NCBI GenBank assembly: GCA_023665805.1
Contig: JAMPDJ010000005.1
Location: forward strand, 62,001 to 126,000
Reading direction: 5' to 3'
DNA length: 64,000 nt
From: Bacteroides sp.
GTDB taxonomy: Bacteria > Bacteroidota > Bacteroidia > Bacteroidales > Bacteroidaceae
Shown here: positions 1 through 8,269 of the stretch, piece after piece
Numbering within the stretch: position 1 is the first letter of the stretch
Layout of the letters: each line of letters begins with the position of its first letter
Program-made: the position numbers and the translations under genes
Notes under the pieces: model-generated
Databases searched by the model: none
What the model saw: the letters and a program-made list of their open reading frames with translations, nothing else
Told to the model about the DNA's origin: nothing

Positions 1-1
1 C

Positions 2-3000
2 GGTGACCTTGATTTCAAGGCCGGCGGACTTATTGCCATAGACGTGGCCTCGGGCGGTCAATGGCATTCGATTCCCAAGACTGCGGCAAACGACGCCATC
101 GGTGTCACCGGACAGTCCTTCGTCTATCGTTGGGGTACTGCCGTGGACCACTCTGTCACTATCGTAGGATACGACGACCGTATCGAGTTCGACCTGGACG
201 GCAACGGCATTGCCGGTGAGGTGAGCAAGGACGAGAGAGGCGCGTGGATTATAGCCAACAGTTGGGGCGAATGGTGGTGCAACAAAGGCTTCATATATTG
301 TCCCTACAAGCATGCCGGTCCTGTGAGCGATCAGGAAACCGGTGCTCTGCCCTCAGGCTATTTGGGCGGTACCCTGTTCCATGCACGCAAGAATTTCCGT
401 CCCCTGCGTGCTCTCAAGTTGAAGATGGACTACTCTCACCGCAGTGAACTGCTTTTGCAGGTTGGCATCAGTACCGATCTGGATGCTACGGAGCCTGAGA
501 GCGTCACCGACATGCATCATTTCCGCTATTCGGGTGACGGAGCCAATGGTGCCACCGATCCGGCACCTGCCACGCCTATGCTGGGACGCTGGCAAGGACA
601 GCTGAACAGAGAACCCATGGAACTGATGTACGACCTTACTGACTTCAGCGCACGATTTGACCAAAACAAGCCGCTGAAGTACTTCTTCATCATTAACCGT
701 AAGAATGACACCAGTCTGGGTTCAGGCAGCGTATACGAGGCGGGTATCGTGGACATGGACCTTGACCTTGAAGGTATCGAGAGCACATTTGACCTTGGAG
801 GCGAGAAGTTCGATATTACGGAGGAAGGCAAGCGCCTCATGCTCAGTACCATAGTATATGGCAAGGGTTACAACAGCGTTAACAATCTGGTGCTGTCGGA
901 CTGCACGCTCTCTTGGACTGCCCCCAACACTGGCAGTTACCAGGTGGCCTCATATAACGTTTATGAGGACGGTGTCCTGGTAGGGAATACCAAGGAGATG
1001 ACCCATACCGTTGGCGGCGGCCAGGTATATTCCGTGAGTGCGGTGTATGAGGACGGAACCGAGAGCGCCAAGGTTTCCACTGTTGCTGCTGCCGTCCAGA
1101 ACAGCGTATCTGCCAACATCGAGGATGGCGGCTTCATTATTCCCGGTGTTTTTGATGCTCATTACACCGACTGCACTATAGAGTTCTTCATCAAGCCCTC
1201 CCGCTTTGCCAACTGGAACAACCAGGCCGGTCCGGGCTGGGGCACCTATCTCCAGCACTTCAACAGCAACGGCACCTTCACCTGCGGCTGGAGCAATTCC
1301 GACCGCCTGACCTCCAGCGAGTCCCTTTCCCTGAACACCTGGCAGCACATAGCCATAGTTGTCAAGGGCAACAAGATGACGCTTTACAAGAACGCCAAGT
1401 CTGTCGGCACTGTCACTTCCTCCAGCTACAGCGGCCTTGGCGGCTTCGGCGACTACGTTTTCCGCTATTCCGGTTCCGGCGAATGGCAGAATGCCCAGTA
1501 CGACGAGATCCGTATCTGGGACCATGCCCGCACGGTCCAGCAGATCCGTGGTTCCTCCCTTTCCCTGTTCAAGAAACAGGAGTTCTATGGCGACGTGTTG
1601 CCGCAGGGCCTTCTCGCTTATTACAAGGGCGACACCTTCCATGGCCCCGACGGCACCTACTACTTGCGCGAGTGTGTCGGCGGCCACCACGCTCCCGTCT
1701 ACCGCATGAGTTCCGACCCCCAGGTGGAATCCAACCTGAATCCCGTGAGCACAACACTTCCAGCCAGCGTCTCCGTCGATGTCCCCTCTTCTGTCTTTGC
1801 CGGCCGGCCGGTGACCTTGACGGCCACCCGCGGTGATGCCATCAACAAGTTGTGGTGGAACATCCCGTCATGCGGCATCGAGGACCTGCATATTCTCTCT
1901 CCCACTGTGACGTTTGATGAGTCCGGCACCTATGAGGTTTGCGTAAGCGGCCTTGCCTACAATGGCAAGGAGTACAGCGACACCATCCTGTTGGATGTCC
2001 ATCCATCCGGCTCGTTGGACGCGTCCTTCTCGTTCAATAGCGCGTCCATTCCCTGCGGTGAACACCTGAGCATGCATGCCTCCACGTTTACCGAGTCATG
2101 CAGTTACGAATGGTCCTTGCCCGGTGCCTCCGTAGAGACGGTCCTTGGTGCCAAGGCCGGTGCCACTTACGAGGAGGCCGGCGAATACACGGTGACATTG
2201 AAAGTCACATCCTCTGACGGACGTGTAGCAGAGAGCAGCCAGACGATACATGTGACCAATGTCGTTCCCAAGGCAGACTTCTACGTAAGCGAACCGGTCG
2301 TGATGAAGGGTTCCCCAGTTACGTTGCACAGCACATCCCGTTTCACCCCCACCTCCTACGAGTGGGTTTTGAATGGCACGGCACAGAAGACGACCATCAC
2401 CGACGGCCAGCCCGTCCAGTCCTGGACTCCACAGTATCCCGGCCGATATGATGTCACCCTGACCGCCGGCAACTTCCTGGGTGACGACGTTGTTACCAAG
2501 AAGCGCGCCCTGATAGTGACCAATGCGGAATCCGGCAGCGGCTTGAACTTCTCCCAGCCCAGTGCTCATGTGTCTATACCGAATGATACAGATTTGGGCT
2601 CTTTTACGATTGATTTCTGGGCCAACCCTTCTTCCCTGAGTGACAAGTGCTGGGGCATAGGCAAGGACGAGAGCACCCTTCTCCTGAATGTTGATTCCGA
2701 AGGCGTGATGACTCTTCACCTCCGTGACAAGGTCTACAAATCCCCCGCGGGCTACGTGGAGGAAGGCGTGTGGAACCACTATGCCGTCAGCCGGAGCACA
2801 TTGGGCAGCAGCGGCACCATCACCTTCATGCGCAACGGCGAGACGGTAAGCACCGTCCGCAACGCCACCACCAACAAGGTCCTTTCCGAGACCATGCCCG
2901 TCATCACCTTGGGCGTTGATGGTTTTCCCATTTCCGGCAGCATGGACGAGTTCCGTCTCTGGAGCGGCAACCAGTCAAGCAAGATGAAGGACTTGTGCAA

Positions 3001-3352
3001 CCAGCCCATGGATGCTCCCGGTAGCTACACCGGCCTGTTGGTATACTACGACTTCAACCAGAGCGGCGGCGACGTGATAGACCGCAGCGGCAACGGCCGC
3101 GACGGTGTCCGGTTCGGCTTCGGTCCCGACGGCGACGCATGGGGCCGGTCCAATGGCGTGTTCTCCCTCTACTTCGGCGATAAGCTGGCCGATGATGTTA
3201 TAACCGGTGTTGACGGAGTTTTATCCTCCGAACCTGTCTCCGCAGGCCGCAGTGGCGTGTACACGCTCTCCGGCCAGTATGTCGGTCGCACCGTCAACGG
3301 CCTTCCCTCTGGTCTGTACATCGTTGATGGCAAGAAGGTCGCTGTGAAGTAA
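2..3352 (+). CDS. Secreted C1-family (papain-like) peptidase with LamG/PKD modules, copy A, 5' partial
   Basis: The reading frame is open from base 2, so this is the C-terminal 1116 residues of a gene that begins before the window; alignment with copy B (8270-12262) shows about 215 residues missing, including the signal peptide and nucleophile Cys. The retained catalytic parts are the His (VDHSVTIVGYDD) and the Asn (ANSWGEWW), with an acidic calcium-binding-like loop (DLDGNGIAGE) between. Downstream come a FnIII-like segment, a LamG domain, about three PKD-like domains, a second LamG domain, and a C-terminal tail (GVYTLSGQYVG, then GLYIVDGKKVAVK) typical of type IX secretion sorting domains. 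The product is probably surface-attached or secreted. The first ~224 residues differ from copy B at many positions; everything after base 675 is identical at nucleotide level. Substrate unknown. Confidence 0.85.
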   Translation, partial: GDLDFKAGGLIAIDVASGGQWHSIPKTAANDAIGVTGQSFVYRWGTAVDHSVTIVGYDDRIEFDLDGNGIAGEVSKDERGAWIIANSWGEWWCNKGFIYCPYKHAGPVSDQETGALPSGYLGGTLFHARKNFRPLRALKLKMDYSHRSELLLQVGISTDLDATEPESVTDMHHFRYSGDGANGATDPAPATPMLGRWQGQLNREPMELMYDLTDFSARFDQNKPLKYFFIINRKNDTSLGSGSVYEAGIVDMDLDLEGIESTFDLGGEKFDITEEGKRLMLSTIVYGKGYNSVNNLVLSDCTLSWTAPNTGSYQVASYNVYEDGVLVGNTKEMTHTVGGGQVYSVSAVYEDGTESAKVSTVAAAVQNSVSANIEDGGFIIPGVFDAHYTDCTIEFFIKPSRFANWNNQAGPGWGTYLQHFNSNGTFTCGWSNSDRLTSSESLSLNTWQHIAIVVKGNKMTLYKNAKSVGTVTSSSYSGLGGFGDYVFRYSGSGEWQNAQYDEIRIWDHARTVQQIRGSSLSLFKKQEFYGDVLPQGLLAYYKGDTFHGPDGTYYLRECVGGHHAPVYRMSSDPQVESNLNPVSTTLPASVSVDVPSSVFAGRPVTLTATRGDAINKLWWNIPSCGIEDLHILSPTVTFDESGTYEVCVSGLAYNGKEYSDTILLDVHPSGSLDASFSFNSASIPCGEHLSMHASTFTESCSYEWSLPGASVETVLGAKAGATYEEAGEYTVTLKVTSSDGRVAESSQTIHVTNVVPKADFYVSEPVVMKGSPVTLHSTSRFTPTSYEWVLNGTAQKTTITDGQPVQSWTPQYPGRYDVTLTAGNFLGDDVVTKKRALIVTNAESGSGLNFSQPSAHVSIPNDTDLGSFTIDFWANPSSLSDKCWGIGKDESTLLLNVDSEGVMTLHLRDKVYKSPAGYVEEGVWNHYAVSRSTLGSSGTITFMRNGETVSTVRNATTNKVLSETMPVITLGVDGFPISGSMDEFRLWSGNQSSKMKDLCNQPMDAPGSYTGLLVYYDFNQSGGDVIDRSGNGRDGVRFGFGPDGDAWGRSNGVFSLYFGDKLADDVITGVDGVLSSEPVSAGRSGVYTLSGQYVGRTVNGLPSGLYIVDGKKVAVK

Positions 3353-3438
3353 GGTAAGATGTCCTGTTCCCGTTGCGTGCATGAATGGTGCGTGCAACCG
3401 GCACAGGACAAAGGCACAGTACAAAATAGATAGTCCCG
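675..3438 (+). repeat. 2.76-kb near-perfect direct repeat, copy A
   Basis: It matches 9585-12348 at a constant offset of 8910. Predicted proteins in all frames on both strands are the same in the two copies, and the only difference I found is at 3396 (A; G in copy B at 12306). The repeat covers the 3' two-thirds of the peptidase gene, its stop codon and about 85 bp of downstream DNA, and stops inside the terminator hairpin. Confidence 0.95.
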
Positions 3439-3468
3439 GTCTGGAGAGGCAATGCTCCAGGCCGGGAC
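3433..3468 (+). terminator. Hairpin after peptidase copy A
   Basis: A 14-bp stem (GTCCCGGTCTGGAG with CTCCAGGCCGGGAC, one G-T wobble) encloses the 8-nt loop AGGCAATG, followed by a short T-rich stretch (GATTTATTT). It lies 80 bp after the stop codon and is the probable transcription terminator. Confidence 0.7.
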
Positions 3469-3726
3469 GATTTATTTCACACAACCCTTGGTCCATGGTC
3501 TTCTTCCGTCACAATTCTGGATAGCCAAATCATGTTTCTACACCAGGCTCCAACGCTTTGAGGGCATCATTGCGGGTAAACTCTCCTCTGTCATCTATGA
3601 TGTGGGGAAATTCTTGAATTCGTGTAGACATTGTGGGGTTTCGCCCCGACCATAGGCAATTCTATGGACTGAAATCTCCTGTATATGAAGAGATAGCAGG
3701 ATTGACTATGTGCAATATAAAAATAG
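3469..3726. other. Intergenic region with no recognised gene
   Basis: Between the two terminators I see no convincing ORF, RNA gene or promoter. Small ORFs here lack family features. Confidence 0.5.
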
Positions 3727-3784
3727 CCGTTGACATTGAACCCGGGATTGAGCGTTGGAACAATCCCGGGTTCAATGTCAACGG
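3727..3784 (-). terminator. 24-bp perfect palindrome, terminator of metY
   Basis: The arms 3727-3750 and 3761-3784 are perfectly complementary over 24 bp, around a 10-nt loop. On the minus strand the stem is followed by CTATTTTTATA, a U-rich run. It lies 40 bp beyond the metY stop codon. Confidence 0.8.
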
Positions 3785-3823
3785 TTGAAAATATGATGCG
3801 GTTGCCCGTCAGATGCCGGGAGC

Positions 3824-5101
3824 CTACATTTTGTCCATGGCCTGTTGCAGGTCGGCGATGATGTCGTCCACATTTTCTATGCCTACGGACAGACGGACGA
3901 GGTCGGGGGAGATGCCTGCCTCGCGCAGCTGTTCGTCCGATAGCTGGCGGTGGGTGTGGCTGGCGGGATGCAGCACGCAGGTGCGTGCATCGGCTACATG
4001 TGTGACGATAGAGATGAAATCGAGGTTGTCCATGAAGCGGATGGCCTCCTCGCGGCTACCTTTCAGACCGAATGCTATGACGCCGCAGGTGCCGTTTGGC
4101 AGATATTTTTGTGCCAGAGCATGGTCGCGGTTGGAGGGCAGCGGGGCATAGTTGACCCATCCAACCTTGTCGTTCTGTTCCAGCCACTCGGCTACCTTCA
4201 TGGCATTTGAGCAATGCTGGCGCATGCGCAATGCCAGTGTCTCCAGTCCGAGGTTGAGGAGGAAGCAGTTTTGCGGAGCGGGGATGCTGCCGAGGTCGCG
4301 CATGAGCTGCACTATCATCTTGGTGATGTAGGCCATCTTGCCGAAGGAGGTGGTGTAGGTGAGGCCATGGTAGCTGTCGTCCGGTTCGGTAAGTCCGGGG
4401 AACTTGTCGTGCTGAGACTCCCAGTCGAAGTTGCCGCTGTCTACCACGCAACCGCCCACCTGTGCGGCATGTCCGTCCATGTACTTGGTGGTGGAGTGTG
4501 TGACTATGTCTGCTCCCCATTCAAAGGGACGGCAGTTGATTGGGGTGGCGAATGTGTTGTCCACCACGAGGGGCACCCCGTGGCGGTGTGCCATCTTGGC
4601 GAAGCGTTCGATGTCGAAGATGCGTCCGCCGGGATTGCTGATTGTCTCGCCGAAGAAGCACTTGGTGTTGGGACGGAAGGCGGCTTCGATGCGCTCGTCA
4701 TCCCAGTCCGGGTCGACGAACGTACATTCTATGCCCAGTTTCTCCAATGTCACGCCGAAGAGGTTGAACGTGCCGCCGTAGATATTGTTGGAGGTGACCA
4801 AATGGTCTCCGGCCTGGCAGATGTTGAATATGGCATAGAAGTTGGCCGCCTGACCGGAAGAAGTCAGCACTGCTCCCACGCCACCCTCGAGAGCGGCAAT
4901 CTTCTTGGCCACGGCATCGTTGGTGGGATTGGCCAGACGAGTATAGAAGTAGCCGTTGTCCTTCAAGTCGAAAAGCCGGGCCATCTGGTCGCTGGTCTCA
5001 TATCGGAATGTGGTACTCTGATAGATGGGCAACTGTTGCGGCTCGCCTTTTGCGGCCTTCCATCCACCGTGTATGCAAATGGTTTCAAGGTTCTTTTTCA
5101 T
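3824..5101 (-). CDS. metY: O-acetylhomoserine sulfhydrylase (MetY-type)
   Basis: A PLP-dependent enzyme of the Cys/Met metabolism family, 425 residues, the normal MetY length. It would make homocysteine from O-acetylhomoserine and sulfide in the cytosol. Visible signatures are the N-terminal substrate segment LPIYQSTTFRYET, the tyrosine/arginine loop YTRLANPTND, the cofactor segment VVDNTFATPINC and the Schiff-base lysine K206 in HSTTKYMDGH. MetY is favoured over MetB/MetC because of the length and the long middle region around FPGLTEPDDSYHGL. It is monocistronic: a 24-bp terminator follows it, and about 210 bp separates its start from thiD. A second, different paralogue starts at 63386, so the two may serve different conditions or one may be a methionine gamma-lyase. 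Confidence 0.9.
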   Translation of the reverse strand: MKKNLETICIHGGWKAAKGEPQQLPIYQSTTFRYETSDQMARLFDLKDNGYFYTRLANPTNDAVAKKIAALEGGVGAVLTSSGQAANFYAIFNICQAGDHLVTSNNIYGGTFNLFGVTLEKLGIECTFVDPDWDDERIEAAFRPNTKCFFGETISNPGGRIFDIERFAKMAHRHGVPLVVDNTFATPINCRPFEWGADIVTHSTTKYMDGHAAQVGGCVVDSGNFDWESQHDKFPGLTEPDDSYHGLTYTTSFGKMAYITKMIVQLMRDLGSIPAPQNCFLLNLGLETLALRMRQHCSNAMKVAEWLEQNDKVGWVNYAPLPSNRDHALAQKYLPNGTCGVIAFGLKGSREEAIRFMDNLDFISIVTHVADARTCVLHPASHTHRQLSDEQLREAGISPDLVRLSVGIENVDDIIADLQQAMDKM

Positions 5102-5313
5102 AGGGATTCTTATATATAATAGTAGTATACTGGCTGTTGGGGAATATGCCCCCTCGTGACATGTGGTGGGATGGTGTTCAAAGTCGTAATGAATATGAGT
5201 CTGGTTTATATGCCGGCTTATGGGCAGGTCTTGGTAATAGTCTGTATATGCCGGATATTATCTCTTGCCTTGTTTTTTTGGGGTGGGTGGAGCGGCTGGT
5301 TGTGGTATCGGGC

Positions 5314-6147
5314 TTAGCCGTATATCCTGTCGTGTTTGCTCCTGTCCTCCATGAAGCACGGATGTACCGGTCCGTATCCCGAACCGAAATTGTATTCCGC
5401 TCCAAGTGAAATGGCCCTTTGGATGAATTCCTCCCCTCGCGCCACGGCATCCTGCAGGCAGTAGCCTTTGGCCAGATATGTAGCTATGGAAGAGGCGAAG
5501 GAATCGCCTGTGCCGTTGACATTGTGGGTGGGGATGCGGTCCTTGGTGTAGCTGGTGACCGTGTCGGAGGTGATGTCGTAGAGATAGTCCGTCAGTTGCT
5601 CTTGTCTGCCGTTTCCTGTCTCCACGCTCTTGATTATTACCGAACACGTTCCGGCGGAAAGCGTGCGTAGGTCTTCTTCTATATTCCCGAGGGGATGTCC
5701 CAATAGGGTTTCTGCCTCGCGGCGGTTGGGGGTAATGAGAGTGGCTTGCGGGAAAAGCAGGTTCTTGTAGGCCTGTATGGCGTCGTCGGCCACCAGTTTC
5801 ACGCCATTGCTGTCAACGATGACCGGGTCTATGACCTTGAGGACCTGTGGATATCGGGCCAGCTTGCCGGCTACGCCCTCGATTATGGCTTTGGACGGGA
5901 GTACTCCTGTCTTGACGCATTGCGCCCCGACATCGCCCAGGAATGATTCTGTCTGTGAGACAATCAGGTCTACCGGAAGGTGGTGTATGCTTTTGACATG
6001 GCGCGTGTCTTCGTCCACAATAGCGGTGAGTGCTCCGGCCGCGTATCCGCCACAGGCGGTGATGGCCTTGATGTCGGCCTGTATGCCTGCGCTGCCCAAT
6101 GGCTCGCTGCCGGCGATAAGGAAGACTATGTCCAGTTGTTTCTTCAT
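5314..6147 (-). CDS. thiD: Hydroxymethylpyrimidine/phosphomethylpyrimidine kinase
   Basis: A ribokinase-fold kinase of 277 residues that phosphorylates the pyrimidine half of thiamine. The start MKKQLDIVFLIAGSEPLG is chosen because the family motif AGS-P-G-AGIQADIK begins right after it; an upstream in-frame extension is low-complexity and overlaps the NUDIX gene. Other signatures are VIDPVIVDSNG, LITPNRREAETLLG and the anion-hole motif NGTGDSFASS. A pyridoxine kinase role is possible because the families overlap, but the N-terminal motif favours ThiD. It lies 88 bp downstream of the NUDIX gene on the same strand, so queA-NUDIX-thiD may be one transcript. Confidence 0.85.
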   Translation of the reverse strand: MKKQLDIVFLIAGSEPLGSAGIQADIKAITACGGYAAGALTAIVDEDTRHVKSIHHLPVDLIVSQTESFLGDVGAQCVKTGVLPSKAIIEGVAGKLARYPQVLKVIDPVIVDSNGVKLVADDAIQAYKNLLFPQATLITPNRREAETLLGHPLGNIEEDLRTLSAGTCSVIIKSVETGNGRQEQLTDYLYDITSDTVTSYTKDRIPTHNVNGTGDSFASSIATYLAKGYCLQDAVARGEEFIQRAISLGAEYNFGSGYGPVHPCFMEDRSKHDRIYG

Positions 6148-6235
6148 GTTGCTTGTTAGGAGTGGAAATGATGAGTTGAATGGGGGAGGATGGTGTTGGT
6201 GCTGGGCAGGCTCCTTGGTGTGGGTGGAGGAGGAC

Positions 6236-6766
6236 TTACTGTTCTTGCCGGTTGAACAGACGCATGAACTCTTGTTCAAAGTTGGGTGTGAAGATGTCTT
6301 TTCCCAAGGATTGTCGTATTTCCTCCATGGACCAGAAACGGCCGCCGTCTGTTTCCTTGCTTGGATGTATGGCAGTGTCCGTTACGAGGTGGTGTGCATG
6401 GATAAGTTCGCGTTCGCGGGAAGATTGGAACACGTATGTCTGCAAGGGTTCATATCCTTTGGCGTCTATGCCCAGTTCCTCGGATGCCTCGCGCAGCAGG
6501 GCGGAAACCGTGTCTTCTCCCCAGTCCACGTGGCCGCCCACTGCAGTGTCCCATTTGCCTGGCTGGATGTCTTTCCATGACGGGCGTTTTTGCAGATACA
6601 GTTCTCCGTGTGAGTTGAATACATGCAAATGCACCACCGGATGCAGTAGCATGGAACCGTTGTGACATTCTCCGCGTGTGGCGTTGCCGATGACATGGCC
6701 GTTGGAGTCCACAACAGGCAGTAGTTCCTTGGGGTTGTCTTGATTGACTGATATCATAGGAGGCAT
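6236..6766 (-). CDS. NUDIX hydrolase
   Basis: A 176-residue cytosolic pyrophosphohydrolase with a full Nudix box: GGHVDWGED, seven residues, then REASEELGI, giving the metal-binding glutamates. The flanks (LLPVVDSNGHVIGNATRGE, VVHLHVFNSHGELYLQKR) resemble the YfcD/isopentenyl-diphosphate-isomerase-like branch, whose substrate is usually unknown. The start ATG at 6766 lies 10 nt after the queA stop; a second ATG nine bases inside is equally possible. The tight spacing indicates co-transcription with queA. Confidence 0.8.
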   Translation of the reverse strand: MPPMISVNQDNPKELLPVVDSNGHVIGNATRGECHNGSMLLHPVVHLHVFNSHGELYLQKRPSWKDIQPGKWDTAVGGHVDWGEDTVSALLREASEELGIDAKGYEPLQTYVFQSSRERELIHAHHLVTDTAIHPSKETDGGRFWSMEEIRQSLGKDIFTPNFEQEFMRLFNRQEQ

Positions 6767-6776
6767 TAGGAATGGC

Positions 6777-8036
6777 TTAGGGTATGAGCAGGCTGCTGTC
6801 GCCGTATGACAGGAAACGGAAGTCATGGCCGAGGGCATGGTCGTATATGTTCCTCCAGTCGCCATGCACAAACGCACTGACAAGGAGCAACAGGGTGCTC
6901 TGCGGCTGATGGAAGTTGGTGACCATGGCCTTGACTATATGGAAATGGTATCCCGGGGCGATGATTATCTGGGTGGAGGAATGCAAAACCTCGGTATCAT
7001 GGGCATCCATATACGAGAGCAACGCCTGGAGGGCGGTGCATACGGGAACGGGTTCGGCCTGTGAAATGGAGTATGGCATCCATTGCTCAACGTGCAGATC
7101 CTCGCGCCCCTCCATTGCCAGCAACCCCATGTAGTAGAGGCTTTCCAGAGTGCGCACGCTGGTTGTGCCAACGGCTATGGCCATACCGTCATGGGCAAGC
7201 AGTTTTTCTATTGTGCGGCGATGCACGGCAATATGTTCTGTGTGCATGTCGTGGCCTCCTATCTCCTTGCTCTTGACCGGTTTGAATGTGCCTGCGCCCA
7301 CGTGCAGGGTGACCTCTTCGCGGTCTATGCCATGAAGGTCCAACGCTTCCAGTACATGAGGCGTGAAATGCAGTCCGGCCGTAGGCGCGGCCACGCTGCC
7401 TTTCACCTTGGAGTAAACGGTCTGGTAGGTGGTGAGATCGCTCTCCTCGGTCTTGCGATTGAGGTATGGCGGGATGGGCAGTTCGCCCGTGGCCTCCAGG
7501 ATTTCCGCCCATGTATGGTTGCTGTCCCACGAGAACTCTATCCTGTGTCCTGTGCCATGAGCCTCGCATCTTGTGGCTGACAGGGTTATGGTCTCCGTGC
7601 CCACGTTTATTCGGCTGTGCAGGCTGCCTGTTTTCCATTTTTTCAGATTGCCTATAAGACAGTACCATGAGCATCCTCCTCGGCACAGGAAGTTCTCCTG
7701 GTATTCGGCTGGTGAGGCGGGTTCCAGTATGAAAATCTCTATGAGTGCTCCTTGGACAGGTTCCATTGCAGAATGTCCTGCAATGCCGGTTTCGGCGGGC
7801 CGCTCCTTGCGAAAGTGAAGACGCGCCCTCACCACCCGGGTGTTGTTGAATATCATCAGCGCGCCCTCGGGCAGATATTCCTGGATATTGTAGAAAATGT
7901 CCTCTGAAATGATTCCATGCCTGTAGACTAATAATTTGCTGGCGTCACGTTGAGGCAGGGGAAACTTTGCTATCCTCGCGTCAGGTAGAGGGTAGTTGTA
8001 ATCTTCGATGTGTATGTGCTTTGGCTCCATTGCCAT
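6777..8036 (-). CDS. queA: S-adenosylmethionine:tRNA ribosyltransferase-isomerase
   Basis: QueA transfers the ribosyl part of SAM to preQ1 in tRNA to make epoxyqueuosine. Family features are IEDYNYPLPDARIAKFPLP at the N-terminus, LMIFNNTRVVRARLHF, the core VAAPTAGLHFTP, LHVGAGTFKPVKS and VGTTSVRTLES. At 419 residues it is longer than E. coli QueA because of inserts in the middle region (about residues 80-150). The start at 8036 is set by a promoter: a TAACTTTG element on the minus strand ends 11 nt upstream, so the longer ORF upstream cannot be translated from this transcript. The next ATG at 8030 is an alternative. Confidence 0.9.
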   Translation of the reverse strand: MAMEPKHIHIEDYNYPLPDARIAKFPLPQRDASKLLVYRHGIISEDIFYNIQEYLPEGALMIFNNTRVVRARLHFRKERPAETGIAGHSAMEPVQGALIEIFILEPASPAEYQENFLCRGGCSWYCLIGNLKKWKTGSLHSRINVGTETITLSATRCEAHGTGHRIEFSWDSNHTWAEILEATGELPIPPYLNRKTEESDLTTYQTVYSKVKGSVAAPTAGLHFTPHVLEALDLHGIDREEVTLHVGAGTFKPVKSKEIGGHDMHTEHIAVHRRTIEKLLAHDGMAIAVGTTSVRTLESLYYMGLLAMEGREDLHVEQWMPYSISQAEPVPVCTALQALLSYMDAHDTEVLHSSTQIIIAPGYHFHIVKAMVTNFHQPQSTLLLLVSAFVHGDWRNIYDHALGHDFRFLSYGDSSLLIP

Positions 8037-8047
8037 GATTTTGATGG

Positions 8048-8055
8048 CAAAGTTA
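8048..8055 (-). promoter_or_regulatory. -7 element of the queA promoter
   Basis: TAACTTTG on the minus strand matches the Bacteroidetes consensus TAnnTTTG. Transcription would begin a few bases before the queA ATG, giving an almost leaderless mRNA. No clear TTTG -33 element is present. Confidence 0.5.
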
Positions 8056-8183
8056 CTGCTTTTTGCCGAGTTAAAGGAAAGGCCGACATAAATAATTGCT
8101 TCGTTGCAAGGCAGAATGGACAAAAGGTGAGTATTAGCCAATAAAAAATTATGGGTATATGCGTGATAGTGGATGGATTTGAT

Positions 8184-8191
8184 TAACTTTG
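8184..8191 (+). promoter_or_regulatory. -7 element upstream of peptidase copy B
   Basis: TAACTTTG lies 78 bp before the start codon. The -33 region does not match TTTG well, so this is a moderate call. Confidence 0.45.
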
Positions 8192-8269
8192 CGTATGCAT
8201 GGAGGCCTTTTTGTGCCGATGAGTGTGTCGATTATTCGATAATGATAACTATAACTTAACCAAAAAAGT

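Noticed and set aside
950..1690. Long ORFs antisense to both peptidase copies (also 2096-2779, 9860-10600, 11006-11689)
   Set aside because: They mirror the GC-rich codon pattern of the real gene on the other strand; no signal, domain or promoter supports them.
4214..5119. 301-codon ORF antisense to metY
   Set aside because: Shadow of a strongly supported enzyme gene.
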